DNA of 64,000 bases, from contig JOEL01000002.1 in NCBI GenBank assembly GCA_000720995.1, positions 372,001 to 436,000 of the forward strand, written 5' to 3'. The DNA comes from Streptomyces celluloflavus (lineage in GTDB: Bacteria; Actinomycetota; Actinomycetes; Streptomycetales; Streptomycetaceae). Position 1 is the stretch's first letter; each line of letters opens with the position of its first letter. A model generated the notes under the pieces. The model did no database searches and was not told where the DNA came from. It was given only the letters and a program-made list of their open reading frames with translations. The position numbers and the translations under genes were made by a program. Shown one piece after another: positions 1-9,100 of this stretch.

Positions 1-302
1 ACCCCGCCGAGATCGAGTCGGTGCTGCTCGGCCACCCCGCCGTCGCCGACGCGGCCGCCTTCGGCATCCCGCACGACGACTGGGGCGAGGAGGTCAAGGC
101 CGTGGTGGAGCCCGCCGACGGCCACCCGCCGGGCCCCGGCCTGGCCGCGGAGATCCTGGCGCACTGCGCACGCCACCTCGCGGACTACAAACGGCCCAAG
201 TCCGTCGACTTCCTCGCGGACATGCCCCGCGACCCCAACGGCAAGCTCTACAAACGGCGGCTGCGCGACCCGTACTGGGCGGGCCGCGACCGCGCCGTGT
301 AG
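1..302 (+). CDS. Acyl-CoA synthetase / AMP-binding ligase, C-terminal end only (5' truncated by window)
   Basis: The reading frame is open from the first base (codons from position 3) to a TAG at 300-302, so only the last ~100 residues are visible. They form the mobile C-terminal domain of the ANL (acyl/aryl-CoA ligase) superfamily: an AEIESVLLGHP segment, a GIPHDDWGEEVKAVV strand and the terminal PRDPNGKLYKRRLR motif whose lysine (NGK) completes the adenylation site. It probably activates a carboxylic acid as an acyl-AMP and then the CoA thioester in the cytoplasm. The next acyl-CoA ligase starts 55 nt downstream on the same strand, so the two may be co-transcribed. Substrate cannot be inferred from this fragment. 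Confidence 0.9.
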   Translation, partial: PAEIESVLLGHPAVADAAAFGIPHDDWGEEVKAVVEPADGHPPGPGLAAEILAHCARHLADYKRPKSVDFLADMPRDPNGKLYKRRLRDPYWAGRDRAV

Positions 303-357
303 CCACCGGGCCGCCGGATGCCTTGACCCGCGCCGGGGCGCGGCCGAGGATCACGCC

Positions 358-1908
358 ATGACCCGAGCGCGGAGCAACACGGTCGACGACGTCCTGCGGC
401 GCAGCGCGCGCCGGGTGCCGCGGCGGACGGCGGTGCGGTACGCGGACCGGTCCTGGACCTACCGCGAACTGGACGACGCGGTGAGCGCCGCGGCCCGCGT
501 CCTGCTGGCGGACGGGCTCCGCCCCGGCGACCGGGTCGCCTCCTACGGCCACAACTCCGACGCGTACCTCATCGGCTTTTTGGCCTGCGCCCGCGCCGGC
601 CTGGTGCATGTGCCGGTCAACCACGGCCTCACCGGCGAGGACCTGCGCTACATCCTGGCGCAGTCGGGCAGCACGCTGGTGCTCACCGATCCCGCACTCG
701 CCGGCCGGCTGCCGGGCACGGTGCGCAGCATGCCGCTGCGCGACGACCCGGACGGGCTGCTGGAGCGGCTGGCCGGGGCCGCCGCGGCGCCCGGCGGACC
801 GGATCCGGCCGGGGTGCGGGCCGACGGGGCGCCGGCCGACGAGGCGCTCGTGCAGCTCCTCTACACCTCCGGCACCACCGCGCTGCCGAAGGGCGCCATG
901 ATGACGCACCGCGCGCTGGTGCACGCCTACACCAGCGCCGTCGTCGCCCTGGACCTGCGGGAGACGGACCGGCCGGTGCACTCGCTGCCCCTCTACCACG
1001 CCGCGCAGCTGCACGTCTTCCTGCTGCCCTACCTGGCGGTCGGCGCGGAGAACCTCATCCTGGACGGCCCCGACCCGGCGCATCTCCTCGAACTGGTGGC
1101 GGCGGGCCGGGCGGACAGCCTGTTCGCGCCGCCGACCGTGTGGATCGGACTGTCGGACCATCCGGACTTCGCGGTCCGCGATCTGCGCGGTCTGCGCAAG
1201 GCGTACTACGGCGCCTCGATCATGCCGGTTCCGGTACTGGCCCGGCTGCGCGCCCGGTTGCCGCAACTCGCCTTCTACAACTGCTTCGGGCAGAGCGAGA
1301 TCGGGCCGCTGGCCATGGTGCTGGGCCCGGACGAACACGCGGACCGGCCGGACTCCTGCGGGCGGCCGGTGCTGTTCGTGGAGGCGCGGCTGGTGGACGA
1401 GGCGGACCGGGAGGTGCCGGCCGGCACCCGGGGCGAGATCGTCTACCGCTCCCCGCAGCTGTGCACCGGCTACTGGGACAAGCCGGCGGAGACCGCCGAG
1501 GCGTTCCGGGACGGCTGGTTCCACTCCGGGGACCTGGCCGTCCAGGACGCCGACGGCTATGTCACGGTCGTCGACCGGATCAAGGACGTCATCAACTCCG
1601 GCGGTGTGCTGGTCGCCTCGCGCCAGGTGGAGGACGTGCTCTACGAGCATCCCCAGGTGGCGGAGGTGGCCGTCATCGGGCTGCCGGACGAGCGCTGGAT
1701 CGAGGCGGTGACCGCCGTCGTCGTACTGCGTACGGGCGAGGACAGCGATGGCGACGGGGTGGGGGAGCAGGAGCTGATCGACGCGGCCCGCGCGCGCCTC
1801 GCGGCGTTCAAGGCGCCCAAACGGGTGCTGTTCGTGGACGCGCTGCCGCGCAACGCCAGCGGCAAGGTCCTCAAGCGGGAGCTGCGCGACCGGTTCGGCG
1901 CTGCCTGA
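358..1908 (+). CDS. Acyl-CoA synthetase (FadD-like, ANL superfamily)
   Basis: A complete 516-residue ANL ligase predicted to convert a fatty or aryl acid, ATP and CoA to an acyl-CoA. Landmarks in order: the phosphate-binding loop LLYTSGTTALPKGAMM near residues 170-185, the YNCFGQSEIGPL adenine motif near 308-319, the GYWDKPAETAEAFRDGWFHSGD hinge region around 370-395, the DRIKDVINSGG motif near 408-418 and the C-terminal RNASGKVLKRELR with the catalytic lysine. The length is normal for the family. The ATG at 358 lies 55 nt after the preceding ligase, suggesting an operon. The acid specificity is unknown; the sequence resembles long-chain and side-chain activating FadD13/FadD17-type enzymes more than acetyl-CoA synthetases. 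Confidence 0.92.
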   Translation: MTRARSNTVDDVLRRSARRVPRRTAVRYADRSWTYRELDDAVSAAARVLLADGLRPGDRVASYGHNSDAYLIGFLACARAGLVHVPVNHGLTGEDLRYILAQSGSTLVLTDPALAGRLPGTVRSMPLRDDPDGLLERLAGAAAAPGGPDPAGVRADGAPADEALVQLLYTSGTTALPKGAMMTHRALVHAYTSAVVALDLRETDRPVHSLPLYHAAQLHVFLLPYLAVGAENLILDGPDPAHLLELVAAGRADSLFAPPTVWIGLSDHPDFAVRDLRGLRKAYYGASIMPVPVLARLRARLPQLAFYNCFGQSEIGPLAMVLGPDEHADRPDSCGRPVLFVEARLVDEADREVPAGTRGEIVYRSPQLCTGYWDKPAETAEAFRDGWFHSGDLAVQDADGYVTVVDRIKDVINSGGVLVASRQVEDVLYEHPQVAEVAVIGLPDERWIEAVTAVVVLRTGEDSDGDGVGEQELIDAARARLAAFKAPKRVLFVDALPRNASGKVLKRELRDRFGAA

Positions 1909-2271
1909 TCCGGCTGCGTGATCCGGCACTGCCCGGTTCGGTACCGCCCGAGCCGTCACCGCGGGTGCGGCGCCGGCTCCGGGGCACGGCCCCCGGGGTG
2001 CGTCCGGCCGGCCGCCACCCGTACGAAGGGCGACTGTCAGTGCCCCCTGCCATGCTGAGAAGTGGCCGGCGCAAGGCCCTCGGAACCGGCCGGGCGGGGC
2101 CACCCCGTCACCACCCCACAGCACACGCCTACCCAGCCACCGGACACACCCGACAGAACCCCACCCACCGGACGCACCCCGGACGCCCCGCCCCCGGTCC
2201 CAGCGGACCGCACCGCGGGCCCGGCCCCGTACGGCGGGTGCCGTCCCGCCCCGTACACCGGAGGAATTCCC
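1909..2271. other. Intergenic region, 363 bp, with possible RecA-NDp-like promoter
   Basis: No independent gene is supported here. At 2034-2056 the sequence reads cTGTCAGTG-N8-CATGCT, which matches the actinobacterial RecA-NDp (PafBC) -35 element and the 8-nt spacing, but its -10 box starts with C instead of T. A GTG at 2062, in frame with the VOC gene, lies 5 nt after that box and could be a leaderless start adding a 70-residue Pro-rich tail. The strong Shine-Dalgarno next to 2272 argues for the shorter protein. Confidence 0.4.
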
Positions 2272-3072
2272 ATGCTGACGACCGATTTCGTCCCGGGCAC
2301 ACCGAACTGGCTCGACCTCGGGGCCCCCGATATCGACGCCGCCACCACCTTCTACTCCGCCGTCTTCGGCTGGACCTTCCACTCGGCCGGTCCGGAGGCG
2401 GGCGGCTACGGCTTCTTCCAGCGCGACGGCCGCACCGTCGCCGCCGTCGGCCCGCTGATGGAGGAGGGCGCGAGCTCCGCCTGGACGGTGTACTTCCACT
2501 CCGCCGACGCCGAGGCCACGGTCAAGGCGGTCGAGCAGGCCGGCGGCTCGGTCCGCTTCCCGCCGATGGAGGTCTTCACCGCCGGGCGGCTGGCCGGGTT
2601 CACCGATCCGACGGGCGCCGATTTCGCCGTGTGGGAGCCCCGCGACGTCAAGGGCCTGGACGCGGTCATGGAGCCCGACACCCTGTGCTGGACGGAGCTC
2701 TACACCACCGACGCGGCCGCCGCGAAGGACTTCTACCGCGCCGTCTTCTCCTGGCGGACCCAGGACATGCCGATGGCCGGCGACCTGGTGTACACCGTCG
2801 TGTCCTCGCCCGGCGGCGGCAAGGGCGACGACACGGGGCAGGGCGGCATCATGCAGCTGGCGCAGATGCATCTGGCGGCCGGTTCGAGTTCGGAGTGGCA
2901 CCCGTACTTCGGCGTGACCGACTGCGACGCCACCGTCGCCTCGGCCGCTGCGCACGGCGCCACGGTCATCATCCCCCCGGCCGACGCACCCGGAGTCGGC
3001 CGGCTGGCGATGCTGACGGACCCGGCCGGCGCCCCGTTCGCCGTCATCAAGGGCGACCCGACGATGTCCTGA
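2272..3072 (+). CDS. VOC family protein with two glyoxalase/bleomycin-resistance domains
   Basis: 266 residues made of two tandem vicinal-oxygen-chelate folds, about residues 1-130 and 133-266. Both open alike (PGTPNWLDLGAPDIDAATTFY; DTLCWTELYTTDAAAAKDFY) and close with TDPTGADFAVWE and TDPAGAPFAVIK. Such proteins are small metal-dependent lyases, isomerases or dioxygenases, or bind drugs; this subfamily is often annotated as a hydroxylase or glyoxalase without a proven reaction. The ATG at 2272 is chosen because CCGGAGGAATTCCC precedes it, a near-ideal ribosome binding site, although the frame is open upstream to a GTG at 2062. The gene stands alone between the ligase and the convergent paaK gene. 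Confidence 0.9.
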   Translation: MLTTDFVPGTPNWLDLGAPDIDAATTFYSAVFGWTFHSAGPEAGGYGFFQRDGRTVAAVGPLMEEGASSAWTVYFHSADAEATVKAVEQAGGSVRFPPMEVFTAGRLAGFTDPTGADFAVWEPRDVKGLDAVMEPDTLCWTELYTTDAAAAKDFYRAVFSWRTQDMPMAGDLVYTVVSSPGGGKGDDTGQGGIMQLAQMHLAAGSSSEWHPYFGVTDCDATVASAAAHGATVIIPPADAPGVGRLAMLTDPAGAPFAVIKGDPTMS

Positions 3073-3175
3073 TCCGGCGGGGACCCGATCCGGCGGCGGC
3101 CCGGTCCGGCGGCCGTCGCCGGATCGCGCCGTCGGATCGCACCGGTCGTCGGACCGCGCCGCCCGCGCACCTCCG

Positions 3176-4492
3176 TCAGCCCCGCTCCCGCGGCCGCGCG
3201 TCGACAATGCGCTTGATTTTGCCGACCGAGCGTTCCAGCGTCTCCGGGTCGACGATCTCGACGTCGACCGAGACCCCGATACCGTCCTTGACGCAGCGCG
3301 CGATCCGCCCGGCGGCCGCCGTCCGCGCCTCCGGGGCCGCGTCCGGCCGGGCCTCGGCGCGTACGGTCAGCCGGTCCATCCGGCCCTCACGGGTGAGCCG
3401 CAGCTGGAAGTGCGGGGCGACGCCCGGCGTCCGCAGCACGATCTCCTCGACCTGCGCGGGGAAGAGGTTGACCCCGCGCAGGATGATCATGTCGTCGCTG
3501 CGCCCGGTGATCTTCTCCATCCGGCGGAAGGCGGGACGGGCGGTGCCGGGCAGCAGCCGGGTCAGATCGCGGGTGCGGTAGCGGACGATCGGCATCGCCT
3601 CCTTGGTGAGCGAGGTGAACACCAGCTCACCGGAGGCCCCGTCCGGCAGTACCTCGCCGGTGATCGGATCGACCACTTCCGGATAGAAGTGGTCCTCCCA
3701 GATGTGCAGCCCGTCCTTGGTCTCCACGCACTCCTGCGCGACCCCCGGCCCCATCAGCTCCGACAGGCCGTAGATGTCCACCGCGTCGATCGCGAACCGT
3801 TCCTCGATCTCGCGGCGCATCTCCTGTGTCCACGGCTCGGCGCCGAAGATGCCCACCTTGAGCGAGGTCGACCGGGGATCGATGCCCTGCCGCTCGAACT
3901 CGTCCAGCAGGGTGAGCATGTACGACGGCGTCACCATGATGATCTCGGGGCGGAAGTCCCGGATGATCTGCACCTGCCGGCTGGTCATCCCGCCGGACGC
4001 CGGCACGACCGTACAGCCGAGCCGCTCCGCCCCGTAGTGCGCGCCGAGACCGCCGGTGAACAGGCCGTATCCGTAGGCGATATGGACGGTGTGGCCGGCC
4101 CGCCCGCCGGCCGCGTGGATCGAGCGGGCCACCACATCCGCCCAGGACGACAGATCCCGATCGGTGTAGCCGACGACCGTGGGACGGCCCGTCGTGCCGC
4201 TGGAGGCGTGGATGCGGCGCACCTCGCTCCGGGGGACGGCGAACATCCCGAAGGGGTAGTTGGCCCGCAGATCGTCCTTGACGGTGAACGGGAACCGGGC
4301 GAGATCACCGAGCGAGCGGCAGTCCTGCGGCCGCACCCCGGCCCGGTCGAAGGACGCGCGGTAGAAGGGAACGTGGTCGTACGCGTGCTGCAACGAGGCG
4401 CGCAGCCGTGTCAGCTGGAGTTCCCGCAACGCGTCCCCGGAGAGCTTCTCGGTCTCGTCGAACGCCGCCCTGCCCGTAGCCGATTCCGGCAT
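3176..4492 (-). CDS. paaK: Phenylacetate-CoA ligase
   Basis: 438 residues with the full PaaK pattern: an N-terminal LRASLQHAYDHVPFYRASFD, the P-loop RIHASSGTTGRPTVVGYT, IFGAEPWTQEMRREIEERF, the DIYGLSELMGPGVAQEC adenine-binding motif, a GELVFTSLTKEAMPIVRYRT hinge region, and a C-terminal VGKIKR carrying the catalytic lysine. It makes phenylacetyl-CoA from phenylacetate, ATP and CoA, the first step of aerobic phenylacetate degradation. No paaABCDE epoxidase or ring-opening genes are in the window, so this copy is separate from a paa operon. It may serve a hydroxy- or amino-aryl acid, or activation for secondary metabolism. A TetR-type palindrome lies 24 bp upstream of the start codon. Confidence 0.93.
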   Translation of the reverse strand: MPESATGRAAFDETEKLSGDALRELQLTRLRASLQHAYDHVPFYRASFDRAGVRPQDCRSLGDLARFPFTVKDDLRANYPFGMFAVPRSEVRRIHASSGTTGRPTVVGYTDRDLSSWADVVARSIHAAGGRAGHTVHIAYGYGLFTGGLGAHYGAERLGCTVVPASGGMTSRQVQIIRDFRPEIIMVTPSYMLTLLDEFERQGIDPRSTSLKVGIFGAEPWTQEMRREIEERFAIDAVDIYGLSELMGPGVAQECVETKDGLHIWEDHFYPEVVDPITGEVLPDGASGELVFTSLTKEAMPIVRYRTRDLTRLLPGTARPAFRRMEKITGRSDDMIILRGVNLFPAQVEEIVLRTPGVAPHFQLRLTREGRMDRLTVRAEARPDAAPEARTAAAGRIARCVKDGIGVSVDVEIVDPETLERSVGKIKRIVDARPRERG

Positions 4493-4515
4493 GGAGTGTC
4501 ACCCGCCTTGTCTCC

Positions 4516-4533
4516 CTACCGATCATTCGGTAG
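4516..4533. promoter_or_regulatory. TetR-type operator (PaaR-like) upstream of paaK
   Basis: CTACCGATCATTCGGTAG is a perfect 7-bp inverted repeat around TCAT, ending 24 bp before the paaK start. The ACCGA...TCGGT half-sites resemble the actinobacterial PaaR (TetR family) operator that responds to phenylacetyl-CoA. No tetR gene is adjacent, so the regulator would act from elsewhere in the genome. Confidence 0.6.
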
Positions 4534-4742
4534 CTGAATGCGGGTCCAAACAATCAGCGCGCGGCGAGCACGTCAAGGGGTGTGCCGCGAACGGCTCCCG
4601 GGCGGCGTCCGCACCGGAGCCGGGTGCGGAAGGCGCAGGTCGGGCGGTACGGCCGGACTCCCGGGGCGGCAGGACGGCGGGACGGGGGGGCAGACCGGCG
4701 CCGTTTTCCCACCGCGGCCGGTCCGCCCGGCGGCACCGCACG

Positions 4743-6161
4743 TCACACCCGCCGCAGCCCGCTCCCCGTGGGCAGCTCCGGCAGCGCCTTGTCGTAGAGC
4801 CAGGACTGCAGGAGCGGCCGGACCGCCTGGGCGGTGTGCCGGTCCGCGTGGGTGATGAACGCCTCCGTGTCGCTGGTCCGGCCGCGGTGTGTCTCGTGCC
4901 AGGCGCGCAGCATGGGGAAGAAGCGGTCGTCGCCCATGGCCAGCCGCAGCGCGTGCAGGGTGCAGGCGCCGCGGACGTAGACCCGGTTGTCGAAGATATG
5001 GCGCGGGCCCGGCTCGGCGAGACAGAGGTCTTGGTCGCGGCGGCCCATCGAGAGGCGCTCGCGGCGGGCGATGGTGTCCGCGTCGTCCTCCCCGAGGTGC
5101 TCGGACCACAGCCACTCGGCGTAGGTGGCGAACCCCTCGTTGAGCCAGATGTGCCGCCAGTCGCTGAGGCCGACGCTGTTGCCGTACCACTGGTGGGCCA
5201 TCTCGTGCGCGACCAGCGTCTCCCAGCCCCGCTTCCCGTCGATGTGGTTGCGGCCGAAGACGGAGAGCGTCTGGTTCTCGACCGGTTCCGCGAGGTCGGC
5301 GTCCACCACCACGGCACCGTACGACTCGAAGGGGTACGGGCCGAAGAGCTCGGTGAAGTGCCGCAGCATCTCGGGCTGGCGCCCCAGGTCGTACCGGGCG
5401 GCCTCGGCCAGCCGCGGCGGGAAGGCGTTGTGCAGCGAGACGGGCCGGCCGCCGACCGTGGTGACGGACGGCAGATGCTCGTGCTGGAAGCGGCCCGTGT
5501 AGAGCGCGGCCAGATAGGAGGACATCGGGCCGGGGTGGTGATAGGTCCACACCTCCGTCCGCCCGTCCTGGCTGCGCTCGTGCAGGGTGCCGTTGGCGAG
5601 CGCCTGGTGGCCGCGCGGGACGGTGATACGGAAGGTGTAGGCGGCCTTGTCGTCGGGGCGGTCGTTGCACGGGAACCAGGACGGCGCGCCCAGCGGCTGC
5701 GACGCCACCAGCGTCCCGTCGTAGCGGTCGCCGGTACGGTCCCAGCCGATGGAGCCGAACGGCGAACGCAGCGGGCCGGGCCGTCCCCGGTAGCGCACGT
5801 CCAGGGTGAACGGCGCCCCGGCGGCGATCCGGCGCGGTGCCTCCAGGAACAGCTTGCCCTGCCGCTGCCGGGTGCGCGCCGCCCGCCCGTCCACCTCGGC
5901 GGCGTGCACCGAGAGCCGCGCGAGATCCAGCTCCACCCGGTCCAGCGCGGGGCCGGCCACGGCGTCGATCCGGGCGCGGCCGTCGAGCCGGCCGCTGTCC
6001 GGGTCGTAGGACAGGCGCAGATCGTAGGCGACCGTGCGGTGGGCGGCCGTGCCGTGCTGGGGGAAGTACCGGTCGGCGCGGCCGGTGGAGCAGTCGGCCG
6101 CGGCGGCCAGCGGGAGCAGGGCGGCGGTCCTGACCAGCGCCCTGCGGGTGCACCAGGTCAT
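4743..6161 (-). CDS. M1 family zinc metallopeptidase, secreted or membrane-associated (possible poly-amino-acid hydrolase)
   Basis: 472 residues. An N-terminal MTWCTRRALVRTAALLPLAAA stretch looks like a signal sequence with a twin-arginine character; the following DC is not a standard lipobox. The catalytic domain carries the M1 zinc site HEMAH (319-323), with the third ligand E342 eighteen residues on (WLNEGFATYAEW). The substrate-recognition segment reads PVENQTLS in place of the classic GAMEN. The start overlaps the stop of the upstream poly-amino-acid synthetase gene by 4 bp (ATGA), so the two are translationally coupled. From memory of the Streptomyces albulus epsilon-poly-lysine system, pls is accompanied by an aminopeptidase (Pld) that degrades the polymer and protects the producer; this gene fits that role, which remains an inference. 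Confidence 0.88.
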   Translation of the reverse strand: MTWCTRRALVRTAALLPLAAAADCSTGRADRYFPQHGTAAHRTVAYDLRLSYDPDSGRLDGRARIDAVAGPALDRVELDLARLSVHAAEVDGRAARTRQRQGKLFLEAPRRIAAGAPFTLDVRYRGRPGPLRSPFGSIGWDRTGDRYDGTLVASQPLGAPSWFPCNDRPDDKAAYTFRITVPRGHQALANGTLHERSQDGRTEVWTYHHPGPMSSYLAALYTGRFQHEHLPSVTTVGGRPVSLHNAFPPRLAEAARYDLGRQPEMLRHFTELFGPYPFESYGAVVVDADLAEPVENQTLSVFGRNHIDGKRGWETLVAHEMAHQWYGNSVGLSDWRHIWLNEGFATYAEWLWSEHLGEDDADTIARRERLSMGRRDQDLCLAEPGPRHIFDNRVYVRGACTLHALRLAMGDDRFFPMLRAWHETHRGRTSDTEAFITHADRHTAQAVRPLLQSWLYDKALPELPTGSGLRRV

Positions 6162-9100
6162 GCGGGGCCGCCTCCTTCGACGGCCCCCACCGGAGTGCCG
6201 GGCGCACCCACCGCGACCGGGGTGCCGGGCACACCCGCCCCCACCGGAGTGCCATGGGCGCGCACACCCTTGCGCGCACCGTCCGTGGCCCCCGCGATCG
6301 GGTTGCCCGCCCATCTCGTCCCGGCGGGGACGCTCTCGCCGCGCATCACCAGCGAGGACGGCCCGATGGAGGCGTGCGCCCCCACGGCGGTACCCGGCAG
6401 CGAGATACCGTGCGGGCCCAGCGAGGAGCCCGCCGCGAGGTGGACGGTGTCCAGCCGCATGATCCGGTCGTGGAAGAGATGGGTCTGGAGCACGCAGCCG
6501 CGGTTGACGCTGACCCCGTCCCCGAGGGTGATCAGATCCGTCTCCGGCAGCCAGTGCGTCTCGCACCACACCCCGCGGCCGATCCTGGCGCCGAGGCTGC
6601 GCAGCCACCAGTTCAGCACGGGTGTACCGGTGAACGCGCGGGTCATCCACGGGACGGCGAGCGATTCGACGAAGGTGTCGTACAGCTCGTTGCGCCATAC
6701 GAACGAGGACCACAGCGGATGCTCGCCCGCCGTGAAGCGGCCCACCAGCAGCCACTTCGCGGCGGTCGTGGTCAGCGCGGCCACGCCCGCCGCGAGCAGC
6801 AGCAGCGGCGCGCCCACCAGGACCGCCAGGCCCGGCCCGCCGGTGTCCAGCGCGCCCTGCTCGGTGAGCAGCACGGCCTCGGTGAGCGCCATCGCGCACA
6901 TCAGCGGCAGCACCCGGCACAGCTCGACGGCGGCGCGTGCCACCACCAGCCGGCGCGGCGGCTCGAAGGTGCGTCCCACCTCACCGGTCGTCGCCACCCG
7001 GGGCAGCGGCAGCGCGGGCCGCCCGAGCCAGGAGGTACCCGGCTCGCTGTGCTCCGGGGCGTCCGACAGCACCCCGATCAGGCTCTCGTCGGGCACCGCG
7101 CGGTCCGGCCCCACGATGCCGGAGTTGCCGACGAAGGACCGCCGCCCGATCCGCGCGGTCCCCAGCCGCAGCCAGCCGCCGCGCAGCTCGTACGGAGCGA
7201 CCAGCGTGTCATCGGCGAGGAAGGCGAAGTCCTCGACGCTCAGCAGGGACGGCAGCGGCAGCACCGTGGAGATCTCGGCGCGCCGGCCGACGCGGGCGCC
7301 GAGCAGCCGCAGCCACAGCGGTGTCGCCAGGCTCGCGTAGAGCGGGAAGAGGGTGCCGCGGGCGCCGTCGACGAGACGGGTCACCAGCCAGGCCCGCCAG
7401 GCGACCGGGCCGCAGACCGGGTGCATACCGGGCCGGATGCCCCGGCCCAGCAGCCGGACCACGGCGGCGAGCACCACCATCCAGCAGAGTGTGGTGCCGA
7501 TCGCGATCGCCGGGACGGCGGCGAACAGTCGCAGCGCCGCCTCGGAGAGCGTCGCGCAGTCGCGCACCAGGTAGTAGACGCCGACCAGCGCGGGCAGCGA
7601 GGCGAGCAGCGGCAGCGCCGGGAGCCCGGCCAGCGAGAGGGCGTAGGCGGCGCTCCAGCGGCGGGAGCGCTCCGGCCGCGGCGCGGGCCAGCCCTTGCCG
7701 GCGATCTGCGCGTACCCCTTGGCGGGGCGGGCTGGCGAGCCGGTCCAGCAGTTCCCCTCGGGCACCACGCCGTCCAGGCAGGCGCCGGGCGCCAGCTCGC
7801 CCTCCGGCCCGACCTCGGCACCGGGCATCAGCATGCTCCGGTGGCCGACGCGTGCCCCGGCCCCGATCCGCACGGCGCCGATGTGCAGCGTCTCCCCGTC
7901 CAGCCACCAGCCCGCCAGATCGGCCTCCGGCTCGACGCTCGCACCGTCGCCGAACTCGGCCAGCCCGGTCACCGGCGGCATGGCGTGCAGCGCCACGTTC
8001 GCCCCCACCCGGCAGCCCAGGGCGCGGGCGTAGCGGCCCGCCCAGGGCGTACCCAGCAGCGCGGGGACGCCGAAGGACGCGACGATCCGCTCGGCGCTCC
8101 ACAGCCGCAGATGGACCCGGCCGCCGCGCGGATAGCTGCCCGGCACGATGGTGCGGGTCAGCGCGCGGGCGGCCCCGGCGCCGATCAGGAACCGGCCGGG
8201 GGCGCTCAGCAGCACCAGCCAGCCGGCGATCACCAGCCACCACGAGGTGTACGGCGCCCACGCCTGCGGCGCCAGCAGGCCGAGCACGTTGTCGGCCGTC
8301 ATGAGGCCGACCAGCAGCCGCAGCCCCGCGATCGCGAACAGCCCCGTCTGCACGAGGAGTTGGGCGGCCCCGGTGCGCCGCCGCACCGGCCGCACCGGCC
8401 GGGCCGGGCCCGCTTCGCCCGCGAGGGAGTCCAGGTGCCCGGCCATGTCCCGCAGCACCGGCTGCCGGTAGAGGTCGGCCACCGACACGCCCGGGTGGTG
8501 CGCACGGAGCTCGGAGGCCAGCCGCGCGGCGCTCAGGCTGGTGCCGCCCAGTGCGAAGAAGTCGCTGTCCGCCCCGGGCCGGACGCCGAGCAGCCGCTCC
8601 CACAGCTCCGCGAGCCGCGCGGCGCTCCCGGACAGCTCCTCGCCCGGTTCGCTCCCCGCCCCGCCGCCGGCGAGCGCGGGCAGCGGCCAGGGGAGGGCGT
8701 CGCGGTCCACCTTGCCCGAGGTGCGGGTGGGCAGCTCCGCGACCTCGGCGAGTACCGGTACCAGTGCGGCGGGCAGCCGGTCCGCGAGCACACCGCGCGC
8801 GCGATCCGCCCGGAACCCCGTACCGCCGTCAGCGCCGTTCCCGGTCACCACGTAGCCGACCAGGATCTGGCCGCCGCCCGGTGTGGTGCGGACGGCGGCG
8901 GCGGCCCCGCGCACCCCGTCCAGGGCGCTCAGCGCGGCGTCGATCTCGCCGAGCTCGATCCGCCGGCCGCCCAGTTTGACCTGGTCGTCCGCCCGGCCGA
9001 CGTAGACCAGCCCGGCGCGTTCGGCCCGTACGAGGTCCCCGGTCCGGTAGGCGCGTGCCGCGTCCAGCGCGGCGCAGGGCCGAAACCGGTCCGCGTCCTT

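Noticed and set aside
94-3207. Long antisense open frame under the acyl-CoA ligase and VOC genes
   Set aside because: Gly/Arg/Val-rich product with no recognisable fold, while the plus strand has two unmistakable enzymes.
4743-6161. Lipoprotein signal for the M1 peptidase
   Set aside because: The sequence before the cysteine is AAAD-C, not a lipobox [LVI][ASTVI][GAS]C; a Tat- or Sec-type signal is likelier.
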